Assembly: GCA_964468205.1 (NCBI GenBank)
Contig: CAYXVG010000004.1
Location: 123,962 to 187,961 of the forward strand
Length of the DNA: 64,000 nt
Source of the DNA: CAWELS01 sp964468205
Lineage (GTDB): Bacteria > Acidobacteriota > Terriglobia > Bryobacterales > Bryobacteraceae
Direction: 5' to 3'
Shown here: piece after piece, positions 15,625-24,889 of the stretch
Position numbering within the stretch: the stretch's first letter is position 1
How the letters are laid out: each line of letters begins with the position of its first letter
Program-made: the position numbers and the translations under genes
The notes under the pieces: generated by a model
The model's database searches: none
What the model saw: only the letters and a program-made list of their open reading frames with translations
Told to the model about the DNA's origin: nothing

Positions 15625-17252
15625 CGCAGGTTGGCTGGGCTGGCCACCGGGTCAGCCTGGTTCATTGGGCGGTAGGGCTCGAGCACCGGGCTGTCGATCG
15701 CTCTCACTTGCCAAGCATGGCGGTCGCCAAAGTAGTCGAGCAGATCGGCATTACGCTCCGCTTCAAGGTCCCGGGCCCAGACGACCGGCGCGGAGTCGAT
15801 CCGAGCGGTGTTGTAGTGCCAGCGGTAATTTGACCGGTAGCCCTCCGGGTAGTAAACAAACACAACGTGCTTGCCGCCGGCCTCCACCAGCCTTTCCTCG
15901 AACTGGCTGCGCGGGGTGTTGTGCATACCCGAATCGACCAGTGACCGCGTTCCCCGGAGCGAGCAGGCCGGGTAGATGGCCCCAAACACGCACACGGCGG
16001 CAACGACCAGCCCGGCCGGCGCGCCGCGCAGCCTCCACTTCGAGAGCTGATAGAGTCCGGCCGGCGCGGGCAGGAAAATGAGGCAGGCATAGGGCGCGAT
16101 GTAGTGTGGAAGGCACCACGGATAGAGAAATGACCAGCAGAGCGCGCCCATAAGAATGAGTACGAGCCACCTCGTCCGGCTCCTGACTAGCAGGTAACGG
16201 AGTCCGAGAAGGGACGGCAGTGTTAAGGGAACACCCAGATAAAAAATCCAGACGTCCGGATAATCGTCGATGAGCATGCTCACAACCGGAATGCGTTCCG
16301 CCCCCTCCGGCCTTTCTCTGTTATCCTCCCAGACGAAACCCCGGTGATAGATCTTCTGCTCGGCGTGAAGTTGAAAGGGAAATTTCAATGCGGATCCCGT
16401 AACACTGTGGTTATGCATGGCCACGATGCCCAGACAGACGGCGACACCGGCAGCGAGAACAACTATGCACCGCAGTAAACTCCCCCGCTCCGCGCTTCTC
16501 CATTTCCGGGCCAGTTGCAGCAGCATCGCGGCGGCGATGACCAAGCCGAGAAGCGCGGCCTCGAAAGGTCTCACAATCCACGCCACGGACCATGAAGCCA
16601 CCACTACCACCGCCGCTCGCTTCCGCCCCCGGCCGAGCAGGCTCGGGAGCGCCGCCAGCGCAAGCGCGCCCGCCCCCGCAGCAACTGCGCCTCCCCAATA
16701 GCTGTTAACCCAGTATGAATCGAGTCCGAAGCGGATGCTAAAGAGCAGCGAGCCGGCGGCGGCGGCAGGCGCGGGAAGATAACGGTAGAAAAGAAATGCC
16801 ATGGCGCCGCAGCAGAAAACCATTGCCAGCCACACGCCAAACCAATGCGAGCCCGCCAGCATCTTTCCAACAGCCAGGCTTGCGCCGATGCCGAGGGGAT
16901 ATTTCGCCGCGTAGGCCGGCCGCTGGAGCACGTGCGGGACGTCGAAGTGCCGCCAGTAAGGATGAGGCGGATTCGCCAGGCGGCCGGCGAGCAGCGTGTC
17001 GGCAACGAGCAAATGTCCAAACTCGTCCGCGATTATTGGGTCTGGAGCCGGGAAGTAGGGGAGGATCGCGAGGCGAATCCCAGGCCCCAGGAAAGAAGCG
17101 ACCAGCACAATCGCCAGCCTCCGTCTGCTCAACCGGGATAGCCATACCCGGAACGCCTCGAGGCGCTCGGGGAAGAATCGCCACCACACGAACACCGCGG
17201 CGCAGACGATGAGACCTCCGGCGAGTTGATAAACGAGCGCCCGCTCAAACAT
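15621..17252 (-). CDS. Polytopic membrane protein, GT-C glycosyltransferase-like
   Basis: A 543-residue protein with about eleven membrane helices and an extended C-terminal soluble part. After the first helix come a large loop with PIIADEFGHLL and the block VLQRPAYAAKYPLGIG, a pattern seen in ArnT/PMT-like (family 39) GT-C proteins, in which an acidic residue of the first loop is catalytic. Function is probably sugar transfer from a lipid carrier, by fold analogy only. ATG 17252 is used; TACAAT in extended form (TGATACAAT) ends 11 nt upstream. It is convergent with the AI-2E gene and divergent from the VIT/vWA gene. Confidence 0.7.
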   Translation of the reverse strand: MFERALVYQLAGGLIVCAAVFVWWRFFPERLEAFRVWLSRLSRRRLAIVLVASFLGPGIRLAILPYFPAPDPIIADEFGHLLVADTLLAGRLANPPHPYWRHFDVPHVLQRPAYAAKYPLGIGASLAVGKMLAGSHWFGVWLAMVFCCGAMAFLFYRYLPAPAAAAGSLLFSIRFGLDSYWVNSYWGGAVAAGAGALALAALPSLLGRGRKRAAVVVVASWSVAWIVRPFEAALLGLVIAAAMLLQLARKWRSAERGSLLRCIVVLAAGVAVCLGIVAMHNHSVTGSALKFPFQLHAEQKIYHRGFVWEDNRERPEGAERIPVVSMLIDDYPDVWIFYLGVPLTLPSLLGLRYLLVRSRTRWLVLILMGALCWSFLYPWCLPHYIAPYACLIFLPAPAGLYQLSKWRLRGAPAGLVVAAVCVFGAIYPACSLRGTRSLVDSGMHNTPRSQFEERLVEAGGKHVVFVYYPEGYRSNYRWHYNTARIDSAPVVWARDLEAERNADLLDYFGDRHAWQVRAIDSPVLEPYRPMNQADPVASPANLR

Positions 17253-17263
17253 CTTCGCTCCAA

Positions 17264-17269
17264 ATTGTA
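17264..17269 (-). promoter_or_regulatory. Extended -10-like TGATACAAT before the GT-C-like gene
   Basis: TACAAT (5 of 6) with TG one base upstream, ending 11 nt before ATG 17252. A GGAG lies between the hexamer and the start, so a very short leader rather than none is possible. Confidence 0.45.
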
Positions 17270-17372
17270 TCAAGCCAGACTGGCGCGTCCGCCCCGACGC
17301 AAGAAGGATGAAAGGATTCTCCGGTACGCAGCATGTCTCCAGTGGAAACCAAAGCCATACAGGAGGCACGAG

Positions 17373-19802
17373 ATGGAATTCGAAGATCAACGGCTAAAGC
17401 GATCCAACTGGAGACTGCTCATGGGGCTCACCATGCTGGCGCTGGCCTGTCAATGCACGAACACCGGCAGCAGCATCGCAGCCGCCGGCCGGCTGGAAGC
17501 GGCGGAACCCGGCAGCGTTTCCCAGGGAGCGCTGCTCAGCCTGCGGAACGACGGCGAGCCCGGCGCATCCTGCCCGCTCCGCCATACCAGCGTCGAAGCG
17601 CAAATCAGCGGATCGCTCGCCAGGGTCTCGGTGGTGCAACAGTTCGAAAACAACAACCCGGATGCGATTGAAGCCGTGTATGTCTTTCCGCTTCCCCAAA
17701 ACGCGGCCGTCGACGACATGACCATGCGCATCGGAGACCGGACGGTGAAGGGCAAGATCAAGGAGCGGGAAGAAGCCCGGCGCATCTACGAAACCGCGAA
17801 GTCGCGCGGCCAGCTCGCCTCGCTTCTCGATCAGGAGCGCCCGAACATCTTCACGCAGGCGGTGGCGAATATCCCGCCGGGCGCTCACGTCGAAATCGAA
17901 ATCAGCTACGTCGAGACGCTCCACTATGAGGAGGGGATCTATGAGTTCTCATTCCCGATGGTTGTCGGCCCGCGCTACATGCCAGGCAACCCAGCCGGTC
18001 AATCCGGCGGCGGGTGGTCTCCCGATACGGACCAGGTTCCCGATGCGTCAAAGATCTCGCCGCCTGTCGCAAAGCCGGAAAACCGGGCGGGGCACGATAT
18101 CTCGCTGTCCGTCTCGGTGGACGCCGGCATGGCGATTGAGCGGATCGCATCGAAGACCCACGAGGTGATGGTCGATCACGAAGACCGGGAGCGGACCGTG
18201 GTCCGGCTGAAGCAGCGGGCCGTGCTGCCCAACAAGGATTTCGTCCTCCGCTACAGCGTGGCCGGCCCGGAAATCCGGGACGCCGTGCTCACGCACCGGG
18301 ACAACCGCGGCGGCTTCTTTACGATGGTACTGCAGCCACCGGGGCGCGTGACCACGGAGGACGTGACGCCGAAAGAACTGGTTTTCGTTCTCGACACCTC
18401 CGGCTCGATGTCAGGATTTCCCATCGAGAAGGCAAAGGAGGTGATCCAACTCGCTCTCGACGGGCTCTACCCGCGGGATACCTTTAACCTGATCACCTTC
18501 GCCGGCGATACGCGTGTTCTGTTCCCCGAGCCGGTTCCCGCGACCAACTCGAATATCCAGCAGGCGCAGGCGTTCCTCGCCTCCCGGCAGGGCGGCGGAG
18601 GAACCGAAATGATGAAGGCCATCCGCACCGCCCTCGCGCCCTCCGATGAACAGGAGCATGTGCGCATCGTCTGCTTCCTGACGGACGGCTACGTGGGCAA
18701 TGACATGGCGATTCTCGGTGAGGTCCAGCGGTATACCAACGCCCGCGTATTCTCCTTCGGCGTCGGCAACTCGGTGAACCGGTTCCTGCTCGACAAGATG
18801 GCCGAGGTAAGCCGGGGCGAGGTGGAGTACGTCGCTCTGAACGATGACGGCTCGGCTGCCGCCCGCCGCTTCCATGAGCGCATCCGGAACCCGTTGCTGA
18901 CGGATGTCAGCATCGATTGGGGCGGGCTGCCGGTCTCTGACGTTTACCCGAAACGGATACCGGACCTGTTCTCGGCCAAACCCGTGATCGTGGCCGGACG
19001 CTATGACGGCCCCGCGCACGGCCTGATCCGCCTCGAGGGGAAAATGTCGGGCCGCCCGTTCGAGCGAACCATCAGCGTGGACCTGCCCGGCCATGAGCCC
19101 GGGCACGACGTGCTCGCCACGCTCTGGGCGCGCCGGAAAGTGGACGATCTGATGACAGGAGATTGGACCGGAATTCAACGCGGCAACCCCCGGCCCGACA
19201 TTCGCAACGCGATCACCCGCCTGGGGATCGAACACCGGCTGGTCACGCAGTTCACTTCATTTGTCGCCGTGGAGGAGACGATCGTCACCGACGGCGGAGA
19301 AGCGCGGCGCATCGAGGTGCCGGTGGAGATGCCGGACGGCGTGAGCTACGAGGGAGTATTCGGCGGAAACGAGGTGAAAATGGCCACGATAGCCGGCAGC
19401 GGCGGCGGTTCGATGGCCCCGACGATGTTCCATCGCCGTCCTTCGGAGGATGCGCTGGCCGAGGCCCGGCCGGTGAAGGCTGGAGAGAGGCAGGACGCGG
19501 CCAGAGGCGCGGGAGAGGAGCGGGACGAAGACGTTGCGGCCAAGATCCACGGCGAGCTTGCCGCCTTGGCCGCGGGGCGCACCGGAGCGGGAATCACCGT
19601 CCGGAACGGCAAAGTCGCAGTGGAGATCTGGCTGGAGACGGCTTCCCCGCGAGTCCTGCTGGAGTTGAACAATCTCGGATTCGAGGCAATTGCGGAACCC
19701 AAAGTCGCCAAGGTGCTGGTGGGTTGGATCCCAGTGGCAAAGCTGAATGAATTCGCGGCGCTGAAGGGAGTTCGCCGCATCACGCCTCACCGCCTGATGT
19801 AG
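17373..19802 (+). CDS. VIT domain + von Willebrand A domain exported protein
   Basis: An 809-residue protein starting at ATG 17373 behind a strong AGGAGG. A hydrophobic segment (LLMGLTMLALACQC) near residue 18 suggests export; the cysteine does not sit in a canonical lipobox. A VIT domain follows (about 65-190: FENNNPDAIEAVYVFPLP, GKIKEREEARRIYE). The vWA domain has an intact metal site, D341-T-S-G-S345, and LTDGY later. The 160-residue C-terminal region has a Glu/Arg-rich linker and a final beta-alpha domain. This architecture resembles inter-alpha-trypsin-inhibitor-like and marine sortase-target proteins, but no sortase motif is seen. Likely an envelope adhesion or scaffold protein. Confidence 0.9.
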   Translation: MEFEDQRLKRSNWRLLMGLTMLALACQCTNTGSSIAAAGRLEAAEPGSVSQGALLSLRNDGEPGASCPLRHTSVEAQISGSLARVSVVQQFENNNPDAIEAVYVFPLPQNAAVDDMTMRIGDRTVKGKIKEREEARRIYETAKSRGQLASLLDQERPNIFTQAVANIPPGAHVEIEISYVETLHYEEGIYEFSFPMVVGPRYMPGNPAGQSGGGWSPDTDQVPDASKISPPVAKPENRAGHDISLSVSVDAGMAIERIASKTHEVMVDHEDRERTVVRLKQRAVLPNKDFVLRYSVAGPEIRDAVLTHRDNRGGFFTMVLQPPGRVTTEDVTPKELVFVLDTSGSMSGFPIEKAKEVIQLALDGLYPRDTFNLITFAGDTRVLFPEPVPATNSNIQQAQAFLASRQGGGGTEMMKAIRTALAPSDEQEHVRIVCFLTDGYVGNDMAILGEVQRYTNARVFSFGVGNSVNRFLLDKMAEVSRGEVEYVALNDDGSAAARRFHERIRNPLLTDVSIDWGGLPVSDVYPKRIPDLFSAKPVIVAGRYDGPAHGLIRLEGKMSGRPFERTISVDLPGHEPGHDVLATLWARRKVDDLMTGDWTGIQRGNPRPDIRNAITRLGIEHRLVTQFTSFVAVEETIVTDGGEARRIEVPVEMPDGVSYEGVFGGNEVKMATIAGSGGGSMAPTMFHRRPSEDALAEARPVKAGERQDAARGAGEERDEDVAAKIHGELAALAAGRTGAGITVRNGKVAVEIWLETASPRVLLELNNLGFEAIAEPKVAKVLVGWIPVAKLNEFAALKGVRRITPHRLM

Positions 19803-19824
19803 ACCTTCCCGCTTGCGCGAACCG

Positions 19825-19872
19825 CCGTGGGGCGGCCCTTCTGGTCCAGAGGCTGGAGGGCTCGCCCCACGG
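19825..19872 (+). terminator. Large nested stem-loop after the VIT/vWA gene
   Basis: CCGTGGGGCG (19825-19834) and CGCCCCACGG (19863-19872) are perfect 10-bp arms. The 28-nt interior holds CCCT...AGGG and CTGGTCCAG, which can pair inside, giving a long nested hairpin. It lies 22 nt after the VIT/vWA stop and 38 nt before the RraA-like start, so it is either a terminator or a read-through control element. No T-tract follows. Confidence 0.5.
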
Positions 19873-19910
19873 AGCGCTGCCAGACAGGGTAAGCTGATCC
19901 TCACGGTCCC

Positions 19911-20591
19911 ATGTGGAAGTCCGATGAAGAACTGTTCGAGCTCATGCGCCGCGAGCTGTTTACGGCGGTGGTCGGAGACGTGCTGGACGCGGCCGGCCAG
20001 GTGCGGCAGTTCCTGCCTCCTGGCATTCAGCCGTTGGATCCGGGCATGGTGGTCGCCGGCCGGGCCATGCCTGTGCTCGAGGCCGATTGCTACGAGCAGA
20101 TAATACGTGCGGAAGGAAAGCCGCGGCCCTTCGGCTTGATGCTCGAAGCCCTTGATAATCTCCGGCCGGGTGAAGTCTACGTCTGCACCGGCTCCTCGCC
20201 GCACTATGCTTTGTGGGGAGAGCTAATGAGCACCCGCGCCCGGAAGTTGGGGGCGGCGGGAGCGGTGGTGAACGGCCCATCCCGTGACACCGCGGGAATC
20301 CTGGCACTTGGCTTCCCAACCTTCTCCACGGGCCTCTATGCCCAGGACCAGGGTGTGCGCGGCCGCGTAATCGACTTCCGGTGCGAGATCGGCTTCGACA
20401 ACGGTGTGCGCATCCGGCCCGGCGACCTCATCTTCGGAGACCGGGAGGGCGTTCTCGTCACGCCGCGCGAGATGGAAGCTGAGATCATCCGCGCGGCTCT
20501 CGAGAAGGTTCGGGGAGAGAACACCGTTCGCAAAGCGATTGCGGACGGCATGTCCGCGCGCGAAGCATTCGACAGATTCGGAATCATGTAG
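19911..20591 (+). CDS. RraA-like / HMG-family aldolase
   Basis: A 226-residue protein of the RraA / 4-hydroxy-4-methyl-2-oxoglutarate aldolase family. Seen: a conserved N-terminal block (FTAVVGDVLDAAG), the VVAGRA strand, G.LMSTRARKLGAAGAVVNGPSRDT containing the Arg-Asp pair that binds substrate and metal, and GD.IFGDREGVLV near the end. Members cleave oxo-acids retro-aldol style or decarboxylate oxaloacetate; some only share the fold with the RNase E inhibitor RraA. Here, among sugar and acid genes, an aldolase role is more likely. The only start considered is ATG 19911; it lacks a clear Shine-Dalgarno. Confidence 0.88.
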   Translation: MWKSDEELFELMRRELFTAVVGDVLDAAGQVRQFLPPGIQPLDPGMVVAGRAMPVLEADCYEQIIRAEGKPRPFGLMLEALDNLRPGEVYVCTGSSPHYALWGELMSTRARKLGAAGAVVNGPSRDTAGILALGFPTFSTGLYAQDQGVRGRVIDFRCEIGFDNGVRIRPGDLIFGDREGVLVTPREMEAEIIRAALEKVRGENTVRKAIADGMSAREAFDRFGIM

Positions 20592-20709
20592 GAGCGCACG
20601 GCCGTTTGGGGTAATCCGATCGTAACGCCCCTTATGTAACAATGGTTCTGAAACCTACCCACGGGCCCGTCGGCCACGCATGGGAATTCTCCACAACAGG
20701 AACTGCACT

Positions 20710-21996
20710 ATGACTGAGATCGTAAGTATTTTAGGACGTGAAATTCTGGATTCGCGCGGCAACCCCACAGTGGAAGCCGACGTGCTCTTGGCGGATGGAA
20801 GCTTTGGCCGCGCGGCAGTCCCCTCGGGCGCCTCCACTGGAGAGCACGAAGCGGTTGAGCTTCGCGACGGCGACAACGGCCGCTATCTCGGCAAAGGCGT
20901 CACCCAGGCCGTAGCGAATATTAACGGCGAACTCGCCGAGGCTCTGGTGGGCATGGACGCGACAGACCAGATCGCGGTGGACCGCAAGATGATCGAACTC
21001 GACGGCACCTCGAACAAGGGCCGCCTTGGGGCGAACGCCATCCTCGGCGTCTCCATGGCCGTGGCGCGTGCGGCCGCCGAGTCCCAACAGACCCCTCTGT
21101 ACCGGTATCTGGGCGGAGTCAACGCCTGCACTCTGCCGGTTCCAATGATGAATATTCTCAACGGCGGCTCGCACGCCGACAACTCCGTTGACCCGCAAGA
21201 ATTCATGATCGCTCCCTACGGCGCGGAGAGCTTCGCGGAGGCCGTCCGCATGGGCTGCGAGGTTTTCCATAACCTCAAGAAGGTGTTGAAGGCCAAGGGC
21301 TACTCCACGTCGGTGGGCGACGAGGGCGGCTTCGCTCCGAACCTCAAATCAAATCAGGAAGCGTTGGACGTGATCGCTGAAGCAATCGAGAAGGCCGGCT
21401 ACAAACTGGGCGAGCAAATCGGCCTGGCCCTTGATTGCGCGGCGTCAGAGTTCTACGACAAGGAAAAAAAGAAGTACGTCTTCCGCAAATCCGACGGCAG
21501 CGAGTATGACTCGGCGGCAATGGCGGACATGTGGGTGAAGTGGGCCTCCGAGTACCCGATCATCTCCATCGAGGACGGACTCGACGAGAACGATTGGGAC
21601 GGCTGGAAAATCCTGACCGACAAGCTCGGCGGCAAGATCCAACTCGTGGGCGACGACCTCTTCGTCACCAATACCGAGATTCTCCAGCGCGGCATCAACG
21701 AAGGCGTCGCGAATTCGATTCTCATCAAGGTCAACCAGATCGGTTCCCTGACTGAAACCCTGGATGCGATGGCCATGGCCGCCCGCGCGCGCTACACCTG
21801 CATGGTGTCGCATCGCTCCGGCGAGACTGAGGATACCTTCATTGCGGACCTGGCCGTGGCTACCGGCGCTGGTCAAATCAAGACCGGTTCGGCCAGCCGC
21901 ACGGACCGCATCTGCAAATACAACCAGCTCCTCCGCATCGAGGAAGAGCTCGGTTCAATGGCGAAGTACGCCGGCCGCTCGGCGTTCAACGTTTAG
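20710..21996 (+). CDS. eno: Enolase
   Basis: A 428-residue enolase converting 2-phosphoglycerate to phosphoenolpyruvate. All signature blocks are present: LDSRGNPTVEAD at the start, GANAILGVSMA, the flexible loop SHADNSVDPQEFMI, the catalytic GDEGGFAP, metal ligands in SIEDGLDENDWDGW and VGDDLFVTN, ILIKVNQIGSLTE, and SHRSGETEDTFIADLAV. ATG 20710 (AGGAA upstream) gives the standard N-terminus; the frame extends to 20680 but adds nothing conserved. It is followed after 9 nt by gpmA, so two consecutive steps of lower glycolysis share an operon. Confidence 0.99.
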   Translation: MTEIVSILGREILDSRGNPTVEADVLLADGSFGRAAVPSGASTGEHEAVELRDGDNGRYLGKGVTQAVANINGELAEALVGMDATDQIAVDRKMIELDGTSNKGRLGANAILGVSMAVARAAAESQQTPLYRYLGGVNACTLPVPMMNILNGGSHADNSVDPQEFMIAPYGAESFAEAVRMGCEVFHNLKKVLKAKGYSTSVGDEGGFAPNLKSNQEALDVIAEAIEKAGYKLGEQIGLALDCAASEFYDKEKKKYVFRKSDGSEYDSAAMADMWVKWASEYPIISIEDGLDENDWDGWKILTDKLGGKIQLVGDDLFVTNTEILQRGINEGVANSILIKVNQIGSLTETLDAMAMAARARYTCMVSHRSGETEDTFIADLAVATGAGQIKTGSASRTDRICKYNQLLRIEEELGSMAKYAGRSAFNV

Positions 21997-22005
21997 GAGG
22001 AATTG

Positions 22006-22755
22006 ATGTACAAAGTCGTTCTACTTCGACACGGCGAAAGCGACTGGAACAAAGAGAACCGTTTCACCGGCTGGACCGATGTCGACCTTTCGGAAAAGGG
22101 CGTCGCCGAGGCCAATGAGGCAGGCGAGGTGCTCAAGCGCGAAGGCTTCACCTTCGACATCGCCTTTACCTCGGTGTTGAAGCGGGCCATCCGCACTCTG
22201 TGGATTGTGCTCGACGAGATGGATCTGATGTGGATCCCGGTTTACCGCAGGTGGCGTCTGAATGAACGTCACTATGGCGCTTTGCAGGGTCTGAACAAGG
22301 CGGAGACCGCGGAGAAGCACGGCGACGAGCAGGTCAAGATCTGGCGCCGCGCCTATTCCATTGCACCTCCCGCCCTCGAGAAGACCGATGAGCGCTACCC
22401 CGGCAACGACCCGCGCTACGCCGATCTAACCGAGGACGAACTGCCGCTCACCGAGTGCCTGAAAGACACGGTGGACCGCTTTCTGCCGCTCTGGCACGAG
22501 GAGATCGCTCCAACCATTAAGAGCGGCAAGCGCGTGATTCTCGCCGCCCACGGCAACAGCCTGCGCGCGCTTGTGAAATATCTCGACAACATCTCCGACG
22601 ACGAGATCGTCGGCCTAAACATTCCCACCGGAATGCCGCTTATTTACGAGCTCGACGAAGATCTGAAACCGATCAAGAGCTACTACCTGGGCGATCCAGA
22701 AAAGGTCAAGAAGGCCATGGACGCAGTCGCCAACCAGGGCAAGGCAAAGAAGTAG
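22006..22755 (+). CDS. gpmA: 2,3-bisphosphoglycerate-dependent phosphoglycerate mutase
   Basis: A 249-residue dPGM that interconverts 3- and 2-phosphoglycerate. The phosphohistidine motif LLRHGESDWN is at the start, followed by FTGWTDV.LSE.G, the ERHYGALQGLNK block, and the second catalytic His in AAHGNSLRALVKYL. Length is normal. ATG 22006 follows AGGAGGAATTG and lies 9 nt after the eno stop, so the two genes are co-transcribed. One mutated-looking site is not evident. Confidence 0.98.
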   Translation: MYKVVLLRHGESDWNKENRFTGWTDVDLSEKGVAEANEAGEVLKREGFTFDIAFTSVLKRAIRTLWIVLDEMDLMWIPVYRRWRLNERHYGALQGLNKAETAEKHGDEQVKIWRRAYSIAPPALEKTDERYPGNDPRYADLTEDELPLTECLKDTVDRFLPLWHEEIAPTIKSGKRVILAAHGNSLRALVKYLDNISDDEIVGLNIPTGMPLIYELDEDLKPIKSYYLGDPEKVKKAMDAVANQGKAKK

Positions 22756-22837
22756 CGCCACGCCGGGACCGAATCGTGGAAGGCGGGGCTGCACGTTTCT
22801 GGAGTTCCGCCTCCTTTGCTTGCCCCAACGGCTGTGG

Positions 22838-22843
22838 AATACT
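22838..22843 (+). promoter_or_regulatory. -10-like AATACT, 7 nt before GTG 22851
   Basis: AATACT (4 of 6) ends 7 nt before the GTG chosen for the membrane protein gene. It fits the placement seen at other genes without a Shine-Dalgarno. Confidence 0.3.
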
Positions 22844-22850
22844 CGCAAGC

Positions 22851-23570
22851 GTGGCTGCGCTCACCAGCTATCCCTACTTGACTCTCAGCCTCGTCCTCGC
22901 CGCGCTTGCAGCCGCCGGCGCACTACTGTTTCCGAACGCGCGCCGTTCCATGTTGGTGTGCGGCCTGGGGGCTGCTCCCACCTCATTGCTCACGGTGAGT
23001 TTCGTGCCGGCCTACTGGCAGCCGGTTAGGATAGGCGGCGCCTGGATCGGCATGGAAGATGTCTTGTTCTCCTTTGCAACCGGAGCGCTCATGTGGCTGA
23101 CATTCAGCGTTTTTCTGCGCCGCGACCTTGACGCAGCCCCAAGCTGTCTCGGAGGTTTCCTCCGGCGCTACTTCACCTGCGGTCCCGCATTCCTCGCCGT
23201 GTACTACCTTCTCCGGCAGGCGGACTGCGCTCCAATGGCGTCCGCTCTGGGCGGGATGCTGATTCTGGGTCTCGGGATGAGCCTGTTCGCCGCCGACCTG
23301 TTGCTTCCGGCGATCGCCGGCGGAGCCTTGTTCGGAACGCTCTACTCCGTCACTCTCGCCGCCTCTTTCGCGGTCTGGCCGGAGTTCTCCAAGTATTGGA
23401 GTGTTGCGTACACGGACGGGTTCGTCATCGGGACTATCCCCGCCGCGGAGATTGCCTGGGCCGTGGGAGCCGGCATTGTGTATCCGCTGGTCATGTCGTA
23501 TGTCATGAGCCCCAGCCTCCTCCCGCGGCGTTCCCTTCTTGTTGCCCGCGTTGTCCCCGATAGCGAATAG
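22851..23570 (+). CDS. Small polytopic membrane protein, distant lycopene-cyclase-domain resemblance
   Basis: A 239-residue protein with about seven membrane helices and few charged residues. Two segments echo each other: WIGMEDVLFSFATGALMW near residue 63 and IGTIPAAEIAWAVGAGIVYP near 195. Paired acidic motifs of this kind occur in lycopene-cyclase-domain proteins, but the match is weak and no other carotenoid gene is nearby, so this is only a hint. GTG 22851 starts just before the first helix; GTG 22776 would add 25 residues of unlikely sequence. It follows gpmA by 95 nt. Confidence 0.6.
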   Translation: MAALTSYPYLTLSLVLAALAAAGALLFPNARRSMLVCGLGAAPTSLLTVSFVPAYWQPVRIGGAWIGMEDVLFSFATGALMWLTFSVFLRRDLDAAPSCLGGFLRRYFTCGPAFLAVYYLLRQADCAPMASALGGMLILGLGMSLFAADLLLPAIAGGALFGTLYSVTLAASFAVWPEFSKYWSVAYTDGFVIGTIPAAEIAWAVGAGIVYPLVMSYVMSPSLLPRRSLLVARVVPDSE

Positions 23571-23863
23571 ACCAAATCGGGAAACCATCTGCTTGAACCA
23601 ACCACAGCCTGTAACCGTGCCTCACGTAGAGCGAATCGCAAAATTCGCCACGCCGGCAGTCAGGCCGGCGACTGGCCCCGCCGGCCCCTCCACGGCCCGT
23701 TGCCAGCCCACGGCCCAGTGTTCGGAGTCTTGCGGCAGTCGCGCCAACGCTTCGACCACGACATGCAGTACGCAGTCCACGCAGATGGACTCCCATTCAG
23801 ACCTCTTCTCAACCCGGGCGGATAGCTTCGCGGCCAAGGTTGTGATATAGCTGGCACGGAGCC
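23571..23863. other. Intergenic stretch, nothing supported
   Basis: About 290 bp between the membrane protein and the second nitrilase. ORFs stay open on both strands for 80-100 codons but show no recognisable protein, ribosome site or signal peptide. TATAGC at 23847 region before the nitrilase gene is a weak -10 candidate. Confidence 0.3.
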
Positions 23864-24832
23864 ATGAAAACAATTCGCGTTGGCGCGGCGCAGTTCGAAC
23901 CGAGAGACGGGGAAAAGCTGTACAACCTGTCGCGCATTGAGGATCTCTCGCGGGAGGCCGCCGAGCAGGGAGCGGAGGTGGTGTCCTTCCACGAGTGCTC
24001 GATCCCGGGCTACACGTTTCTCGAATCGGAACCGAAAGAGGAGCTATTCGCCCTTGCCGAACCCGTTCCGGGCGGCGAATCCCTGCTGCAACTGGAGGCC
24101 CTGGCCCGGTCGCTCGACATCACGATCGGAGCCGGCCTGCTCGAGTGTGAAGGCGAAACGATCTACAACACCTACGCCGTGGTGGACCGCTCGGGCCTCA
24201 TCGCCCGCCACCGCAAACTGCACGCATTCATCCACGACGCGGTGACTTGCGGCTCGGAGTACACGGTGTTCGACCACCGCGACTGCCGCTGGGGAATCCT
24301 CATCTGCTACGACAACAATCTCGTCGAAAACGTGCGCATCACCGCAATGCACGGAGCCGAAATCATTCTCATGCCTCATGTCACCGGCTGCCTCCCTTCC
24401 CCCATGCCGGGCCGCGGCACGGTGGATCCGCCCATCTGGTACAACCGCGAGTTGGACCCCGTCCGGTGCCGCCAGGAGTTCGACGGGCCGAAGGGGCGAG
24501 GCTGGATCATGCGCTGGCTTCCCGCACGGGCATACGATAACGGCGTCTACGCGATCTACACCAACCCCATAGGCGAGGAGGGCGGAACGATCAAACCGGG
24601 CGGCTCGATGATTCTCGATCCATTCGGAGAAGTGTTGGTAGAGTGCCGGCGGCTCGGCGATGAAGTGGTTGTGGCCACGCTCGATCCGGAGAAGCTGACA
24701 GTTGCCTCCGGCCAGGCTTACATTCGCGCCCGCCGGCCAGACCTTTACAGCAAGCTGGTGGAACCGAACCCCCATCTCGGGCCGGACGCGCGCCCCGAGG
24801 TCTGGTGGAAGAAGAACCGCCCCTCGCGCTGA
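23864..24832 (+). CDS. Carbon-nitrogen hydrolase (nitrilase superfamily)
   Basis: A 322-residue nitrilase-superfamily enzyme with the triad Glu44 (SFHEC), Lys118 (RHRKLH) and Cys148 (LICYD). The residue before the catalytic Glu is His rather than the usual Pro. A long loop around residues 175-215 (SPMPGRGTVDPPIWYNRELD) is an insertion relative to the member at 4285-5127, and the C-terminal tail with RARRPDLYSKL is typical of aliphatic amidase/N-carbamoyl-type branches. Substrate not identified. It is followed after 57 nt by the DUF1080 and DUF2961 genes on the same strand. Confidence 0.9.
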   Translation: MKTIRVGAAQFEPRDGEKLYNLSRIEDLSREAAEQGAEVVSFHECSIPGYTFLESEPKEELFALAEPVPGGESLLQLEALARSLDITIGAGLLECEGETIYNTYAVVDRSGLIARHRKLHAFIHDAVTCGSEYTVFDHRDCRWGILICYDNNLVENVRITAMHGAEIILMPHVTGCLPSPMPGRGTVDPPIWYNRELDPVRCRQEFDGPKGRGWIMRWLPARAYDNGVYAIYTNPIGEEGGTIKPGGSMILDPFGEVLVECRRLGDEVVVATLDPEKLTVASGQAYIRARRPDLYSKLVEPNPHLGPDARPEVWWKKNRPSR

Positions 24833-24889
24833 GGCGGCATGTTTCGCTCCGCGGTCAACTCTGTTCCAATAGTTAAGGGAGTTTCAGAC

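Noticed and set aside
23539..23850. Cys-rich plus-strand ORF in the gap before the second nitrilase
   Set aside because: Starts inside the preceding gene, no ribosome site, and low-complexity composition.
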